DNA of 64,000 nucleotides from Gracilibacillus ureilyticus. GTDB taxonomy: Bacteria; Bacillota; Bacilli; Bacillales; Amphibacillaceae. The notes beneath the pieces are model-generated. The model worked only from the letters and a program-made list of their open reading frames with translations, did not search any database and was not told where the DNA came from. The position numbers and the translations under genes are program-made. The stretch spans positions 1 to 64,000 of the forward strand of contig NZ_FOGL01000006.1 in assembly GCF_900111195.1 (NCBI RefSeq), read 5' to 3'. Below are positions 37,295 through 45,976 of this stretch, piece by piece. Within the stretch, counting starts at the first letter, position 1; each line of letters begins with the position of its first letter.

Positions 37295-37930
37295 ATGAGT
37301 AATGGAAAAGCAAAAGACAATAAATTAGCTGCGGGACCATTAGGTTTTTGGGCGAGATATAAGGAAAATCACCCAAACATTGCCCAATTCCTGGTTTTTT
37401 TCCTTTTAAGTAATGGAATAACCGTCCTGCAGCTCGTATTAATGCCAGTTTTTAAGAGTATTTTTGCACAGACTTCTTTAGTGAGTACTAGTTTTCAAAT
37501 TTTACAGTTCGGTCAAAACTTTGATGGCAGCCCCTATTATGTGTTTGATTATGCAGCCGGTTCACTTTCGTCAGGAGGCGGTGGCGGGCTTGCCTATTTC
37601 CTGGCGGTTCAAATTACCATCGCAATTGCGCAGATCATTAATTTCTTTGCCCAAAGAAGTATAACATTTAAATCAAACAGCAATATCTGGGTAGCAGCAT
37701 TTTGGTATTTGGTTGCATATATAATTATTACGATAGGTGCTGCGGCAGCCCAAGGTTTCTATAAAGCGCCAATCTATGATTTATTAATGAATACATGGGG
37801 ACTCGGATCAGTTGGTGAGACAACTGCTGATGTTATCACAATGATAATCAATAGTGCGATCTCGTTCTGGGTATTCTTCCCGATTTTTAAAATTATTTTC
37901 AAACAAGAACCAGAAAAACAAGCAGAGTAA
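37295..37930 (+). CDS. GtrA-like membrane protein
   Basis: The 211-residue protein has four membrane helices and the GtrA pattern: QFLVFFLLSNGITVLQLVLM (about residues 29-48), and NFFAQRSITFKSNS after helix three, where the family has N-F-x-x-x-R-x-x-x-F. GtrA-like proteins help move lipid-linked sugars across the membrane for glycosylation of wall polymers. An extracytoplasmic Gly-rich loop (SLSSGGGGGL) is unusual. It lies between a GH3 gene (2-base gap) and a family 2 glycosyltransferase (14-base gap), the usual GtrA partner. Confidence 0.75.
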   Translation: MSNGKAKDNKLAAGPLGFWARYKENHPNIAQFLVFFLLSNGITVLQLVLMPVFKSIFAQTSLVSTSFQILQFGQNFDGSPYYVFDYAAGSLSSGGGGGLAYFLAVQITIAIAQIINFFAQRSITFKSNSNIWVAAFWYLVAYIIITIGAAAAQGFYKAPIYDLLMNTWGLGSVGETTADVITMIINSAISFWVFFPIFKIIFKQEPEKQAE

Positions 37931-37944
37931 AGGTAGTGTGAAAG

Positions 37945-38961
37945 ATGAAGTTATTATCAGTAGTTATCCCCTGTTACAACTCGCAGGATTACATGAGATA
38001 TTGTATTGAATCGCTGTTACCAGGAGGAGATGCTGTAGAGTTACTGATTGTAAATGATGGGTCTGTTGATCAGACTGCAGAAATTGCTGATGAATATGCA
38101 GCGAAGTACCCGAATATCGTTAAAGTGATCCATCAGGAAAATGGCGGACATGGTGAAGCTGTTAATGCAGGTATTCGCCACGCCAGTGCTAAGTTTTTTA
38201 AAGTAGTAGACAGTGATGACTGGGTAGATACAAGGGCATATATGAAAATATTAAATGAATTGCAGAAACTGATTTCACAACACCAGGTAGTAGATATGAT
38301 TATTAGTAATTTTGTCTACGAAAAAGAAGGAGCAAAATATAAGAAGGTTATGAAGTATGATAATGTACTTCCGGAGGGGACTGTGTTTACATGGGATGAT
38401 ATTAAATTATTCAGAAAAGGACAATACCTTCTGATGCATTCCGTTATCTACAGAACTCATCTGCTAAAAGAATGTGGATTGGTACTGCCAAAGCATACAT
38501 TCTATGTGGATAATTTATATGTTTATACACCACTTGAATATGTGAAATCCCTTTACTATGTAAATGTTGATTTTTATCGCTACTTTATTGGAAGAGAAGA
38601 TCAATCAGTTCAGGAAAATATTATGATAAAACGAATTGATCAGCAAATAAAGGTAAACAAATTAATGATTAAGCAAGTGGATTTAGATAACATCGATAAC
38701 GATTATTTAAGACATTATATGTTAAGACATTTAGAGATCGTAACAGTTGTTTCTGCTATACTTCTTATACGGTCAGGCACAGTAGAAAATTTGAAGAAGA
38801 AAAAAGATCTGATGAAATTTGTAAAAAGAAATAACTTACAATTATACCGCAGTTTGAAATACGGTATTATGGGCAGACTAATCAATTTGCCCGGAAGAGC
38901 AGGAAGAAGTATTTCGGTTGGAGCTTATAAAATTTCTCAACGATTAGTAGGTTTTAATTAA
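37945..38961 (+). CDS. Family 2 glycosyltransferase
   Basis: The 338-residue protein has a GT-A domain at the N-terminus: LSVVIPCYNSQDYMRYCIES (residues 4-23), LLIVNDGSVDQT, and the metal-binding region FKVVDSDDWVD (DxD type). It would transfer a sugar from a nucleotide donor, in this setting perhaps to polyprenyl phosphate or to a glycolipid, with the GtrA-like protein moving the product. The C-terminal 60 residues are basic and may touch the membrane. It ends the transcript, with a strong terminator following. Confidence 0.9.
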   Translation: MKLLSVVIPCYNSQDYMRYCIESLLPGGDAVELLIVNDGSVDQTAEIADEYAAKYPNIVKVIHQENGGHGEAVNAGIRHASAKFFKVVDSDDWVDTRAYMKILNELQKLISQHQVVDMIISNFVYEKEGAKYKKVMKYDNVLPEGTVFTWDDIKLFRKGQYLLMHSVIYRTHLLKECGLVLPKHTFYVDNLYVYTPLEYVKSLYYVNVDFYRYFIGREDQSVQENIMIKRIDQQIKVNKLMIKQVDLDNIDNDYLRHYMLRHLEIVTVVSAILLIRSGTVENLKKKKDLMKFVKRNNLQLYRSLKYGIMGRLINLPGRAGRSISVGAYKISQRLVGFN

Positions 38962-38965
38962 TATG

Positions 38966-38999
38966 AAAAGCAGGAATCTATTACGGTTTCCTGCTTTTT
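38966..38999 (+). terminator. Terminator after the glycosyltransferase gene
   Basis: AAAAGCAGGAA pairs with TTCCTGCTTTT and runs on in T. It separates the GH3-GtrA-GT2 set from the third GH3 gene. Confidence 0.88.
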
Positions 39000-39129
39000 C
39001 TATATTTATCGATAGTAGATAGTAGAAGAATTATGATAATATAATGAATAGAGGTTAGTTGAAAATAAAACTTTTATAAATGGAAATATGATCTTGTCGG
39101 AATAACAAATAGATAAACGAGGAATTAAG

Positions 39130-41565
39130 ATGAAGTATAGAGAACTAATAGCGGAAATGACTTTAGAAGAGAAAGCGTCTTTAATGTCTGGTAAAGATTA
39201 TTGGCAAACTGAAAATATTGAACGGCTTGGGATCAACAGTATATTTCTTGCAGATGGTCCTCACGGGATTAGAAGACAGGCTGCCGCTTCGGATAAAATC
39301 GGTCTTAATCAGGGTGTTCCGGCAACTTGCTATCCAACAGCTGCTACAGTTGCTAACAGCTGGAATGCAGAATTGGGCGAGAAAGTAGGAGAATATCTCG
39401 GTGAAGAAGCAGTATCACAAAAGGTAAATGTTTTACTTGGCCCAGGGATCAATATGAAGAGAAACCCATTATGTGGTAGAAACTTTGAATATTTCAGCGA
39501 GGATCCGTATTTGGCCGGCAAAATGGCTGCTGGATATATTAGAGGCATTCAGTCACATGGTGTGTCAGCATGTGTTAAACACTTTGCTGTTAATAATCAG
39601 GAAGAAAAAAGAATGACAATAGACACGATTGTTGATGAAAGAACTTTAAGAGAAATTTACTTAACGGCATTTGAAATTGCAGTTAAAGAAGGTAAGACAA
39701 AATCTATCATGTCGTCCTATAATAAATTAAACGGGACATATACAAATGAGAATTTCCATTTAATGCAGGAAATATTAAGAGGAGAATGGGGATACACAGG
39801 TACAGTAATTACAGATTGGGGCGGAAGTAATGACCGTATTGAAGGCTTATTAGCAGGGAATGAATTAGAAATGCCTTCAACAGCAGGTGAAACAGATCGT
39901 GAAATAATGGAAGCAATAAAGAATGGGAAGATAAAGGAAGAAGTATTAGATGAATCAGTTGACAGATTACTTGATTTAATATTTTCCACTGAAGCTGCAA
40001 TAAATCGCAGTAAAGTTGAAATTGATATAGACAAGCATCATCGAGTTTCACAGAAAGTAGCCGAAGAATCTATCGTTTTGTTGAAGAATGAAGAGGATAT
40101 TCTCCCACTGAAATTCGGAAAGAAAGTAGCAGTAATCGGAGAATTCGCTCAAAATGCCCGTTATCAGGGAGCAGGTTCTTCCCTTGTAAATCCAACCATT
40201 CTGGATCATACAATGGATAGCTTCGAAGAATCCGGTATCTTAAGCATTGGGTATGAACCCGGTTTCGAAAGATATGGAAAGAAAAATAAGCAAATGATTG
40301 ACAGAGCGTGTGGACTAGCAGAGAAGGCTGATGTTGTCCTATTGTATATCGGACTCGATGAAGTAACAGAAGCTGAAGGATTAGATCGAAAAAATATGAA
40401 GATTCCGGAAAACCAGATTGATTTGTTACATGCGATTCATGAGGTCAATCAAAACATTATTGCGATTATTTCTTGTGGTTCGGCGGTAGAAATGCCATGG
40501 ATAGAAAAAGTAAAGGGCCTGTTGCATGGTTATCTGGGTGGGCAGGCTGGGGCAAGAGCTATCCTGAGAGTGCTATCAGGTGATGTAAATCCTTCCGGGA
40601 AATTAGCCGAGACATACCCATTGAAATATGAGGATACACCTTCATACAGACATTTCCCCGGCAAAGAGGCAACAGTCGAGTATCGGGAAGGTCCTTTTAT
40701 TGGCTATCGCTATTATGATACTGCTGGAGTTGATGTATTATTTCCTTTTGGTTATGGCCTTAGCTATACGACATTCGAGTATTCGGATATTCAAGTGGAT
40801 CGGAGCGGGGTAAGTTTCTGTTTAACCAATAGGGGGACAAAAGCTGGAATGGAAGTAGCTCAGCTTTATATCGGATGTAGATCCGATAAAATTTTCCGTG
40901 CAAGTAAAGAACTTAAGGGATTTACAAAAGTATTTATCAATGCGGGTGAATCAAAGACTGTCAGAATACCTTTTGATGATAAAACGTTCCGCTATTTTAA
41001 TATTGAGACAAATCGCTGGGAAAAAGAAAGCGCCCATTATGATATTATGATTGGTTCATCAAGTGCAGACATTCGCTTAGTTGATACCGTTTTAATAGAG
41101 GGAACAGAAGCCCCAGTGCCATATGATAAAGAAAAGTTATCTGCATACTATTCCGGAAAAGTAAGTAATGTTTCCAAAGATGAATTTGAAAATTTAATCG
41201 GCCGCAAATTGCCTGATCCGACATGGAACAGGAACAAACCATTAGGATATAATGATACAATAGCCCAATGCCAGTATGCGAAGGGCCTATTTGGAAGAAT
41301 CGCCTATCACAGTATCATTTTTACACATCGTTTCCTTTGGAAAATTGGAAAAAGAAGTACAGCAAATATTATAATGATGTCTATTTTAAATTTACCATTT
41401 AGAGGGATCGCCAGAATGACTGGTGGTGTTGTTAATATGCCAATGTTAGATGGTATTTTAATGATGGTGAACGGGCATTTCTTTAAGGGGATATGGCATA
41501 CAATAAAAGAAAAGATAAAATTACGTAAAGTGCTAAAAAGGAAGAATACAAATGTAAGTCAATAA
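39130..41565 (+). CDS. GH3 beta-glycosidase, cytosolic, paralogue with the same tail
   Basis: The 811-residue enzyme is a close paralogue of the GH3 at 34816: the same domain order, CGRNFEYFSEDP, KHFAVNNQE and nucleophile Asp229 in GTVITDWGGSND, and the same C-terminal tail (PLGYNDTIAQCQYA, MTGGVVNMPMLDGILMMVNG). It lacks the first 14 residues of that protein. Gene duplication is the simplest origin. It has its own promoter region after a terminator and ends with a terminator, so it can be expressed separately. The substrate is a terminal beta-glycoside of unknown detail. Confidence 0.9.
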   Translation: MKYRELIAEMTLEEKASLMSGKDYWQTENIERLGINSIFLADGPHGIRRQAAASDKIGLNQGVPATCYPTAATVANSWNAELGEKVGEYLGEEAVSQKVNVLLGPGINMKRNPLCGRNFEYFSEDPYLAGKMAAGYIRGIQSHGVSACVKHFAVNNQEEKRMTIDTIVDERTLREIYLTAFEIAVKEGKTKSIMSSYNKLNGTYTNENFHLMQEILRGEWGYTGTVITDWGGSNDRIEGLLAGNELEMPSTAGETDREIMEAIKNGKIKEEVLDESVDRLLDLIFSTEAAINRSKVEIDIDKHHRVSQKVAEESIVLLKNEEDILPLKFGKKVAVIGEFAQNARYQGAGSSLVNPTILDHTMDSFEESGILSIGYEPGFERYGKKNKQMIDRACGLAEKADVVLLYIGLDEVTEAEGLDRKNMKIPENQIDLLHAIHEVNQNIIAIISCGSAVEMPWIEKVKGLLHGYLGGQAGARAILRVLSGDVNPSGKLAETYPLKYEDTPSYRHFPGKEATVEYREGPFIGYRYYDTAGVDVLFPFGYGLSYTTFEYSDIQVDRSGVSFCLTNRGTKAGMEVAQLYIGCRSDKIFRASKELKGFTKVFINAGESKTVRIPFDDKTFRYFNIETNRWEKESAHYDIMIGSSSADIRLVDTVLIEGTEAPVPYDKEKLSAYYSGKVSNVSKDEFENLIGRKLPDPTWNRNKPLGYNDTIAQCQYAKGLFGRIAYHSIIFTHRFLWKIGKRSTANIIMMSILNLPFRGIARMTGGVVNMPMLDGILMMVNGHFFKGIWHTIKEKIKLRKVLKRKNTNVSQ

Positions 41566-41572
41566 AACTGCT

Positions 41573-41621
41573 AAAGTCTAATCATTTATTATCAGCAATA
41601 GATGGTTGGGCTTTTTTTTAA
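41573..41621 (+). terminator. Terminator after the third GH3 gene
   Basis: AAAGTCTAATCAT pairs with ATGGTTGGGCTTT using several G-T pairs, followed by a run of T. Confidence 0.75.
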
Positions 41622-41647
41622 CAGTTTTTATGAAAATGTCATTTACA

Positions 41648-41666
41648 AACATACTGTTTGTATGTT
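41648..41666. promoter_or_regulatory. Palindromic operator before the VOC-TetR-CPBP genes
   Basis: AACATAC-TGTTT-GTATGTT is a perfect 7-bp-arm inverted repeat 29 bases before the VOC start. Its form fits a TetR-family operator, and a TetR gene lies one gene downstream. Confidence 0.65.
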
Positions 41667-41695
41667 AAAGTCTGGTTAAGAAGGAGGCGAAAATT

Positions 41696-42124
41696 ATGAA
41701 TATAAAATCTTTTTATCCTGTGTTGATGTCAGAGGATGTAGAACTTACCAGTGATTTTTATAAGCACTATTTCGGCTTTAATTCTGTCTTCCAAGTAGAT
41801 TGGTATACAAGCTTGAGGCAAGAGAAGGCAGGGTATGAATTAGCTATTATTGATAAGAATCACCAAACAATCCCGGCACAATTTAGTAAACATGTTCAAG
41901 GATTGATTCTGAATTTTGAAGTGGAAAATGTGGACGAGGTCTATGCCAATCTAATCAGACAAGCAAAACTTCCTCTGCATATGGATATCAGGGATGAAGA
42001 ATTTGGACAAAGACACTTTATTACAAGTGACCCGGATGGTGTGTTAATCGATATCATAAAAATCATCCCGCCCTCACAGACTTTTCATGAACATTACAAG
42101 GAAAGTATCTGGATGGATGACTAA
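41696..42124 (+). CDS. VOC (glyoxalase-like) family protein
   Basis: The 142-residue protein shows the VOC fold: [23 protein letters not shown] at the N-terminus and [17 protein letters not shown] at the C-terminus. The metal-binding Glu is not in the usual final position (ID instead of VE), so it may bind rather than transform a compound. Strong AAGGAGG ribosome site. A palindromic operator precedes it and a TetR gene follows, so it is probably induced by a toxic or signalling small molecule. Confidence 0.82.
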   Translation: MNIKSFYPVLMSEDVELTSDFYKHYFGFNSVFQVDWYTSLRQEKAGYELAIIDKNHQTIPAQFSKHVQGLILNFEVENVDEVYANLIRQAKLPLHMDIRDEEFGQRHFITSDPDGVLIDIIKIIPPSQTFHEHYKESIWMDD

Positions 42125-42267
42125 TTAATGAAAAAAGCCACTGAGGATTATTGGATTACTTTAGTGAGAATGTTGTGAATCAAATTTATTTTACTGAGAT
42201 ATATAAAATGGTGCCACAGCATTAATCAAGATAATAGCAAATGATGTAAGAAAGGTTGGAAGGCAAC

Positions 42268-42861
42268 ATGAGAAAAAGCAGGGAAGAAACAGAATTAACG
42301 GTCCAAAAGCTGAAAGAGATCGCTAAATTTCATTTTATTGAAAAGGGATATGCCCAGGTTGCTTTGGAGGATATTGTAAAGGATGCTAATTTAACGAGGG
42401 GTGCGCTTTATCATCATTTTAAAAATAAACAAGCACTTTTTTTAGCTGTTTTTGAATCAATCCAAAGGGATGTCGCGGAATATGTGGAAGCTGAAGCCGG
42501 AAAAAGTGATGATCTGTGGGAACAACTTATAAATGGATGTCGCGCATTTCTAACTGCTGCAACCGAAGCAAATAATGTGAAGATTTTGTTAATCGATGGT
42601 CCATCAGTGTTAGGGTGGGGTGTTTTTCGCGAAATGGACGAGAAATATTCCATGAATTCATTAAGAGAGCAACTTATATATTTGCAGGAAAATAATCAAT
42701 TGAAGGAAATAAGCATTGATGCGGTAACACACAGTTTGTCTGGTGCAATGAATGAAGCAGCACTATGGATAGCAGAACAGCGAGACCGACAAAAGAGAAT
42801 AGGGGAAGCTGTAGATACAATCATACTTTTATTAGAGGGAGTTAAAAACGAAACAACCTAA
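42268..42861 (+). CDS. TetR/AcrR-family transcriptional regulator
   Basis: The 197-residue protein has a TetR helix-turn-helix near the N-terminus (AKFHFIEKGYAQVALEDIVK, then NLTRGALYHHFKNKQALFLA) and a helical effector domain. It probably binds the palindrome upstream of the VOC gene. ATG 42268 has GGAAGG at a workable distance; the in-frame TTG at 42256 overlaps that site. The CPBP gene begins 17 bases later and may be in the same transcript. Confidence 0.88.
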   Translation: MRKSREETELTVQKLKEIAKFHFIEKGYAQVALEDIVKDANLTRGALYHHFKNKQALFLAVFESIQRDVAEYVEAEAGKSDDLWEQLINGCRAFLTAATEANNVKILLIDGPSVLGWGVFREMDEKYSMNSLREQLIYLQENNQLKEISIDAVTHSLSGAMNEAALWIAEQRDRQKRIGEAVDTIILLLEGVKNETT

Positions 42862-42878
42862 AAGAAAGGTGTGTTTTA

Positions 42879-43691
42879 GTGATGGAGGGAAAGCATCAAT
42901 TAAGATCAAAGATATTAACCAGGATTGCAATTGTTTTTGTAGTGACGAACATTATCTGGTTAGTAACGAGTATGTCTAGTAACCTATACAGCAATGAAAA
43001 TTACGCTCGTACCACCCATTTTTTAATGGGGCTTTTTATATCTTTTCTTATAATTCTTCTTTTATTGTTTGTCTGTAAAAAAGGCAATACATCATGGTCC
43101 AATATTGGCTTTGCGAAGAGTTTGAAGGTGAATTTTATCGCGGTTACTCTGGGGATAGCTATTTGGTTAATTCCCGCATTAATTGGCACATTATTACTGC
43201 AAACTATCGGACTGGTCGATATTGGTCTCCAGTCTGGCTGGGGAGAGATTATCGGGAATCTTTTGTTTTTATTTCTGGCGGTCTTTTTAATTGAAGCATT
43301 GCCTGAAGAACTTATTTTTAGAGGGTATATATTCTCACAGCTTCAAAAGTTGTTTCCGGATAATGTTGTGATTTTACTGCAAGTGATGCTGTTTACATTA
43401 TTTGCTTACTTAATAGGTTCAATCTATTCATTGGAACAGCTGATGTTCATTCCTGGATTTGCTTTTATTCTTGGATATTTCCGGGCAATATCAAAAAATA
43501 TATGGGTTCCAATCGGCTTCCACTTAGCAATAATGACAGGTACACAACTGTTGGGACCCCTTCACAACCATTTTGTAATAAGTAACTTTTTCACACTTCA
43601 ATTTGCAGCATTCATATTATTCCCAAGCGCTATAGGGGCAATTGTGTTAAATTATCAATTTGACAAAAGAAAAAGCATAGCTTTAAATTAA
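42879..43691 (+). CDS. CPBP family intramembrane glutamic protease
   Basis: The 270-residue membrane protein has seven to eight helices and the CPBP (Abi/Rce1-like) motifs: EALPEELIFRGYIF with the catalytic EExxxR, FRAIS in the following helix and GFHLAIMT with the catalytic histidine. Members process or protect against peptides, or act on prenylated or membrane substrates. A GTG start at 42879 has AAAGG upstream; ATG 42882 is equally possible. Located after TetR in the same direction. Confidence 0.87.
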   Translation: MMEGKHQLRSKILTRIAIVFVVTNIIWLVTSMSSNLYSNENYARTTHFLMGLFISFLIILLLLFVCKKGNTSWSNIGFAKSLKVNFIAVTLGIAIWLIPALIGTLLLQTIGLVDIGLQSGWGEIIGNLLFLFLAVFLIEALPEELIFRGYIFSQLQKLFPDNVVILLQVMLFTLFAYLIGSIYSLEQLMFIPGFAFILGYFRAISKNIWVPIGFHLAIMTGTQLLGPLHNHFVISNFFTLQFAAFILFPSAIGAIVLNYQFDKRKSIALN

Positions 43692-43793
43692 GGCGTATTA
43701 AATAATATTTTGAAACTCCCATATAACCTGGAGGGTTGTTAATAAACGAACGGATTTCGAAAGAATATACAAGAGAGAAGACTAAGGGCTCGC

Positions 43794-44666
43794 TTAGTCC
43801 TCAAAAGTTAAGTTAATTGGTTCGTCCAAAAGCACTTGTCCAAAATCAATGTGGGTGGTCGGTGTACTTTCATCTGCTTCTTCTAGTTTAAAATTGTCCA
43901 CCCATACTTTCCCGGTTCCATATAAGAGGACACCAAAGGAAATAATAGCACTTTGTTCTGGTACATCTAAAACAATCGAATATGGAGTCCAATTCGTTGT
44001 ACCAGCAATTGGGCGATCATTCATATTATCGAATTGAAGTATATCCTCTGATTTATTATCAATCCTCATCCACATTCCAGCATACTCGGCAACATCTTCA
44101 GTTTTTAGGAATCCAGTAAGTTTTAATCTTTTTCCAATATACTTATCTGCCTTAAATTGCTGCATCATTGTTCCAAAATCACCGGGATTATTAGCTTTTG
44201 ACCGAAAAAAGCCCGCCGCTTTTCCCTGATGAACAGTCTTATAGTCTAGATCGAGTTCATAGTTATAGGGATTGCTTCCACTTAAAAACCAGCCTTTTAT
44301 TTTCTCTTCCACGACTAATTCCTCCTTTTTCTCAAACATTTCTCTCATTACTTTACGATATCGCCCTGGCGGTATATGAAATAATTGCTTAAATGCTCTT
44401 GTGAACGCCTCTTGTGAATCAAATTGGTAGTAAAGAGCGATGGTTAAGACATTTTCATCCGAATGAATTAGTGAGCTGGCGGCATTTGTCAATCGTCTGA
44501 GACGGATATATTTCGAAAAGGAAATGCCAAGTTCAGACTGAAATACTCGGTGAAAATGAAATTTTGAAAAGCTGGCAATACCGGCAACATCATCCGCAGT
44601 TATAGGTTCGTGTAAATGCTCTTCAATCCAGTCAATAGTTCTCTGGATAATCCTTTCATATTTCAA
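43794..44666 (-). CDS. AraC-family regulator with C-terminal jelly-roll-like domain
   Basis: The 290-residue protein has two AraC helix-turn-helix motifs in the first 100 residues (ITADDVAGIASFSKFHFHRV and ALYYQFDSQEAFTRAFKQLF). The C-terminal 150 residues form a beta-rich domain (KRLKLTGFLKTEDVAEYAGM to GTGKVWVDNFKLEE) that resembles carbohydrate-binding jelly rolls of the CBM4/9 kind, so a sugar-type or drug-type ligand is possible. The TTG at 44666 is chosen because AAGGAGG stands eight bases upstream; an upstream ATG at 44696 would place this site inside the gene. A short GACTAAG/CTTAGTC hairpin (43780-43799) sits at its end. Confidence 0.85.
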   Translation of the reverse strand: MKYERIIQRTIDWIEEHLHEPITADDVAGIASFSKFHFHRVFQSELGISFSKYIRLRRLTNAASSLIHSDENVLTIALYYQFDSQEAFTRAFKQLFHIPPGRYRKVMREMFEKKEELVVEEKIKGWFLSGSNPYNYELDLDYKTVHQGKAAGFFRSKANNPGDFGTMMQQFKADKYIGKRLKLTGFLKTEDVAEYAGMWMRIDNKSEDILQFDNMNDRPIAGTTNWTPYSIVLDVPEQSAIISFGVLLYGTGKVWVDNFKLEEADESTPTTHIDFGQVLLDEPINLTFED

Positions 44667-44774
44667 TATTTCACCTCCTTGATCATATAATAGCAAATCT
44701 GTAAAAGAGATATTTGATAATTATTGCTATAATCCATAAAAGCAATGTATGCCCGAATAGCGGACCATTGCCAC

Positions 44775-45020
44775 CTTGTGATGATGAAACGCCATTTATT
44801 CATCCCAACGCTGGGTTATTCTCCTTGTTCAGATGAATAATCCCTTCCTATTCATCGCAACAGGGTTACATGCTCCGTCTTGTGATGATGAAACGCCATT
44901 TGTTCATCCCAAAGCTGGGTTATTCTCGTTGTTCAGATGAATAATCCCTTCCTATTCATCGCAACAGGGTTACATACTCCGTCTTGTGATGATGAAACGC
45001 CATTTATTCACCCCAACGCG
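44775..45020. repeat. 104-bp tandem repeat, about 2.4 copies
   Basis: Units begin CTTGTGATGATGAAACGCCA at 44775, 44879 and 44983, an exact 104-base period; the first two copies differ at only a few bases and the third is cut off after about 35. Each full unit contains GATGAATA-N9-TATTCATC and further TTCATC/GATGAA pairs able to form hairpins. Direct repetition with long non-variable units excludes a CRISPR array. The rest of the 44667-45126 gap holds only the terminator below. Confidence 0.9.
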
Positions 45021-45042
45021 GCGGGGGGGCTCCTTAATAAAC

Positions 45043-45070
45043 AAAAAATCCGAACACTCACGTTCGGATT
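45043..45070 (-). terminator. Terminator of the PH-domain gene
   Basis: AATCCGAAC and GTTCGGATT form a perfect 9-bp stem; on the minus strand it is followed by TTTTTTG. Confidence 0.88.
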
Positions 45071-45126
45071 AGAATGTAACACTAATATAATATTTACTCG
45101 CTCTCTATGTATGTGGAGGTATAGTT

Positions 45127-45741
45127 CTAGTTCTGGATATACTTATCGAATACCTCACTGAAATCTTTCTGTGTGTTTTGATTATATGCAGTATTTAACC
45201 AGTCGTTAGCAAATTTGGTTGCTTTTTCGAATTCGGTGGAAATAGTTCCATCATGGAATCTGTTATCAGTAAATAAAAATTTTGATAACTCAAGGCTCTC
45301 TTTTGCATAATCTTTCATTCTTTCATTCTCATCCTGAATATGGGAGATAGCAATTAAAGACTTATACAGGTCAGCTATTGCTTCTCCTTCCCGCTTGTCA
45401 ATATCTACTGAGATAGACTGACCGCCTATTGAGAATTTAATCTCTAAATCTAAATCAATGGTTCCAGCAGTTTCAACAGATACATTTTTAATAGGGAATC
45501 GGTAGTATTCATAGCGGTAAATGTTCCGTTTGCTGCTTGTTGCCTTTTCACCGTCTAAGTGAATTAATGCACGATTGGTAAAACAATACTCATCAGATTT
45601 CGATTTAATGAGAAAGTGAATTTTCTCCCCGTCTTCATGTAAAACATAGTCATCTGACTCGGTTTTATCAAAATCTTCCGGATTAATAATTTTGCCAATA
45701 TCACTTAAACCTAATGCATCACTAGCAATCTTTTTAAACAT
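45127..45741 (-). CDS. yvbH: PH domain-containing protein, YvbH-like
   Basis: The 204-residue protein matches the bacterial PH-domain protein YvbH in length and pattern: MFKKIASDALGLSDIGKII at the start, a bPH_1 beta-barrel with YCFTNRALIHLDGEKATSSK and RYEYYRFPIKNVSVETAGTI (about residues 50-125), and a helical C-terminal part. It is cytoplasmic. The biochemical role of the family is not established. It is transcribed alone, with its own terminator. Confidence 0.75.
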   Translation of the reverse strand: MFKKIASDALGLSDIGKIINPEDFDKTESDDYVLHEDGEKIHFLIKSKSDEYCFTNRALIHLDGEKATSSKRNIYRYEYYRFPIKNVSVETAGTIDLDLEIKFSIGGQSISVDIDKREGEAIADLYKSLIAISHIQDENERMKDYAKESLELSKFLFTDNRFHDGTISTEFEKATKFANDWLNTAYNQNTQKDFSEVFDKYIQN

Positions 45742-45877
45742 AAAGCAGCTCCTCCTTCAAAATTTATACATATATTTACATTCTATCGTAAAATACAAAT
45801 AATAAAAACGTAGTATCTCCAAAATAAGCCAATAGTCTCAGTGATGGAGAAATGAAATTTGTAAAGTTCAAGTTCCA

Positions 45878-45906
45878 CTTACAGCTCGTTTTAAAATCTG
45901 TATAAT
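45878..45906 (+). promoter_or_regulatory. Promoter of the TRAP importer operon
   Basis: CTTACA and TATAAT stand 17 bases apart, 71 bases before the binding-protein ATG. Confidence 0.6.
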
Positions 45907-45913
45907 GTGATGA

Positions 45914-45935
45914 ATGTTTCTAAACTTTGAAACAT
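45914..45935. promoter_or_regulatory. Inverted repeat at the TRAP transcription start
   Basis: ATGTTTC-N8-GAAACAT, perfect 7-bp arms, directly after the -10 box. The position fits a repressor operator. No regulator gene is adjacent. Confidence 0.5.
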
Positions 45936-45976
45936 AGTATGAGACATACACTACATTCTTAATGGGGGTATGTTTA

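Noticed and set aside
44775-45020. CRISPR array
   Set aside because: The repeated unit is 104 bases with no alternating repeat and variable spacer, and no cas genes are nearby.
44937-45161. A 74-codon plus-strand frame across the 104-bp repeats
   Set aside because: It is created by the repeat sequence, runs over the terminator of the PH-domain gene, and has no ribosome site.
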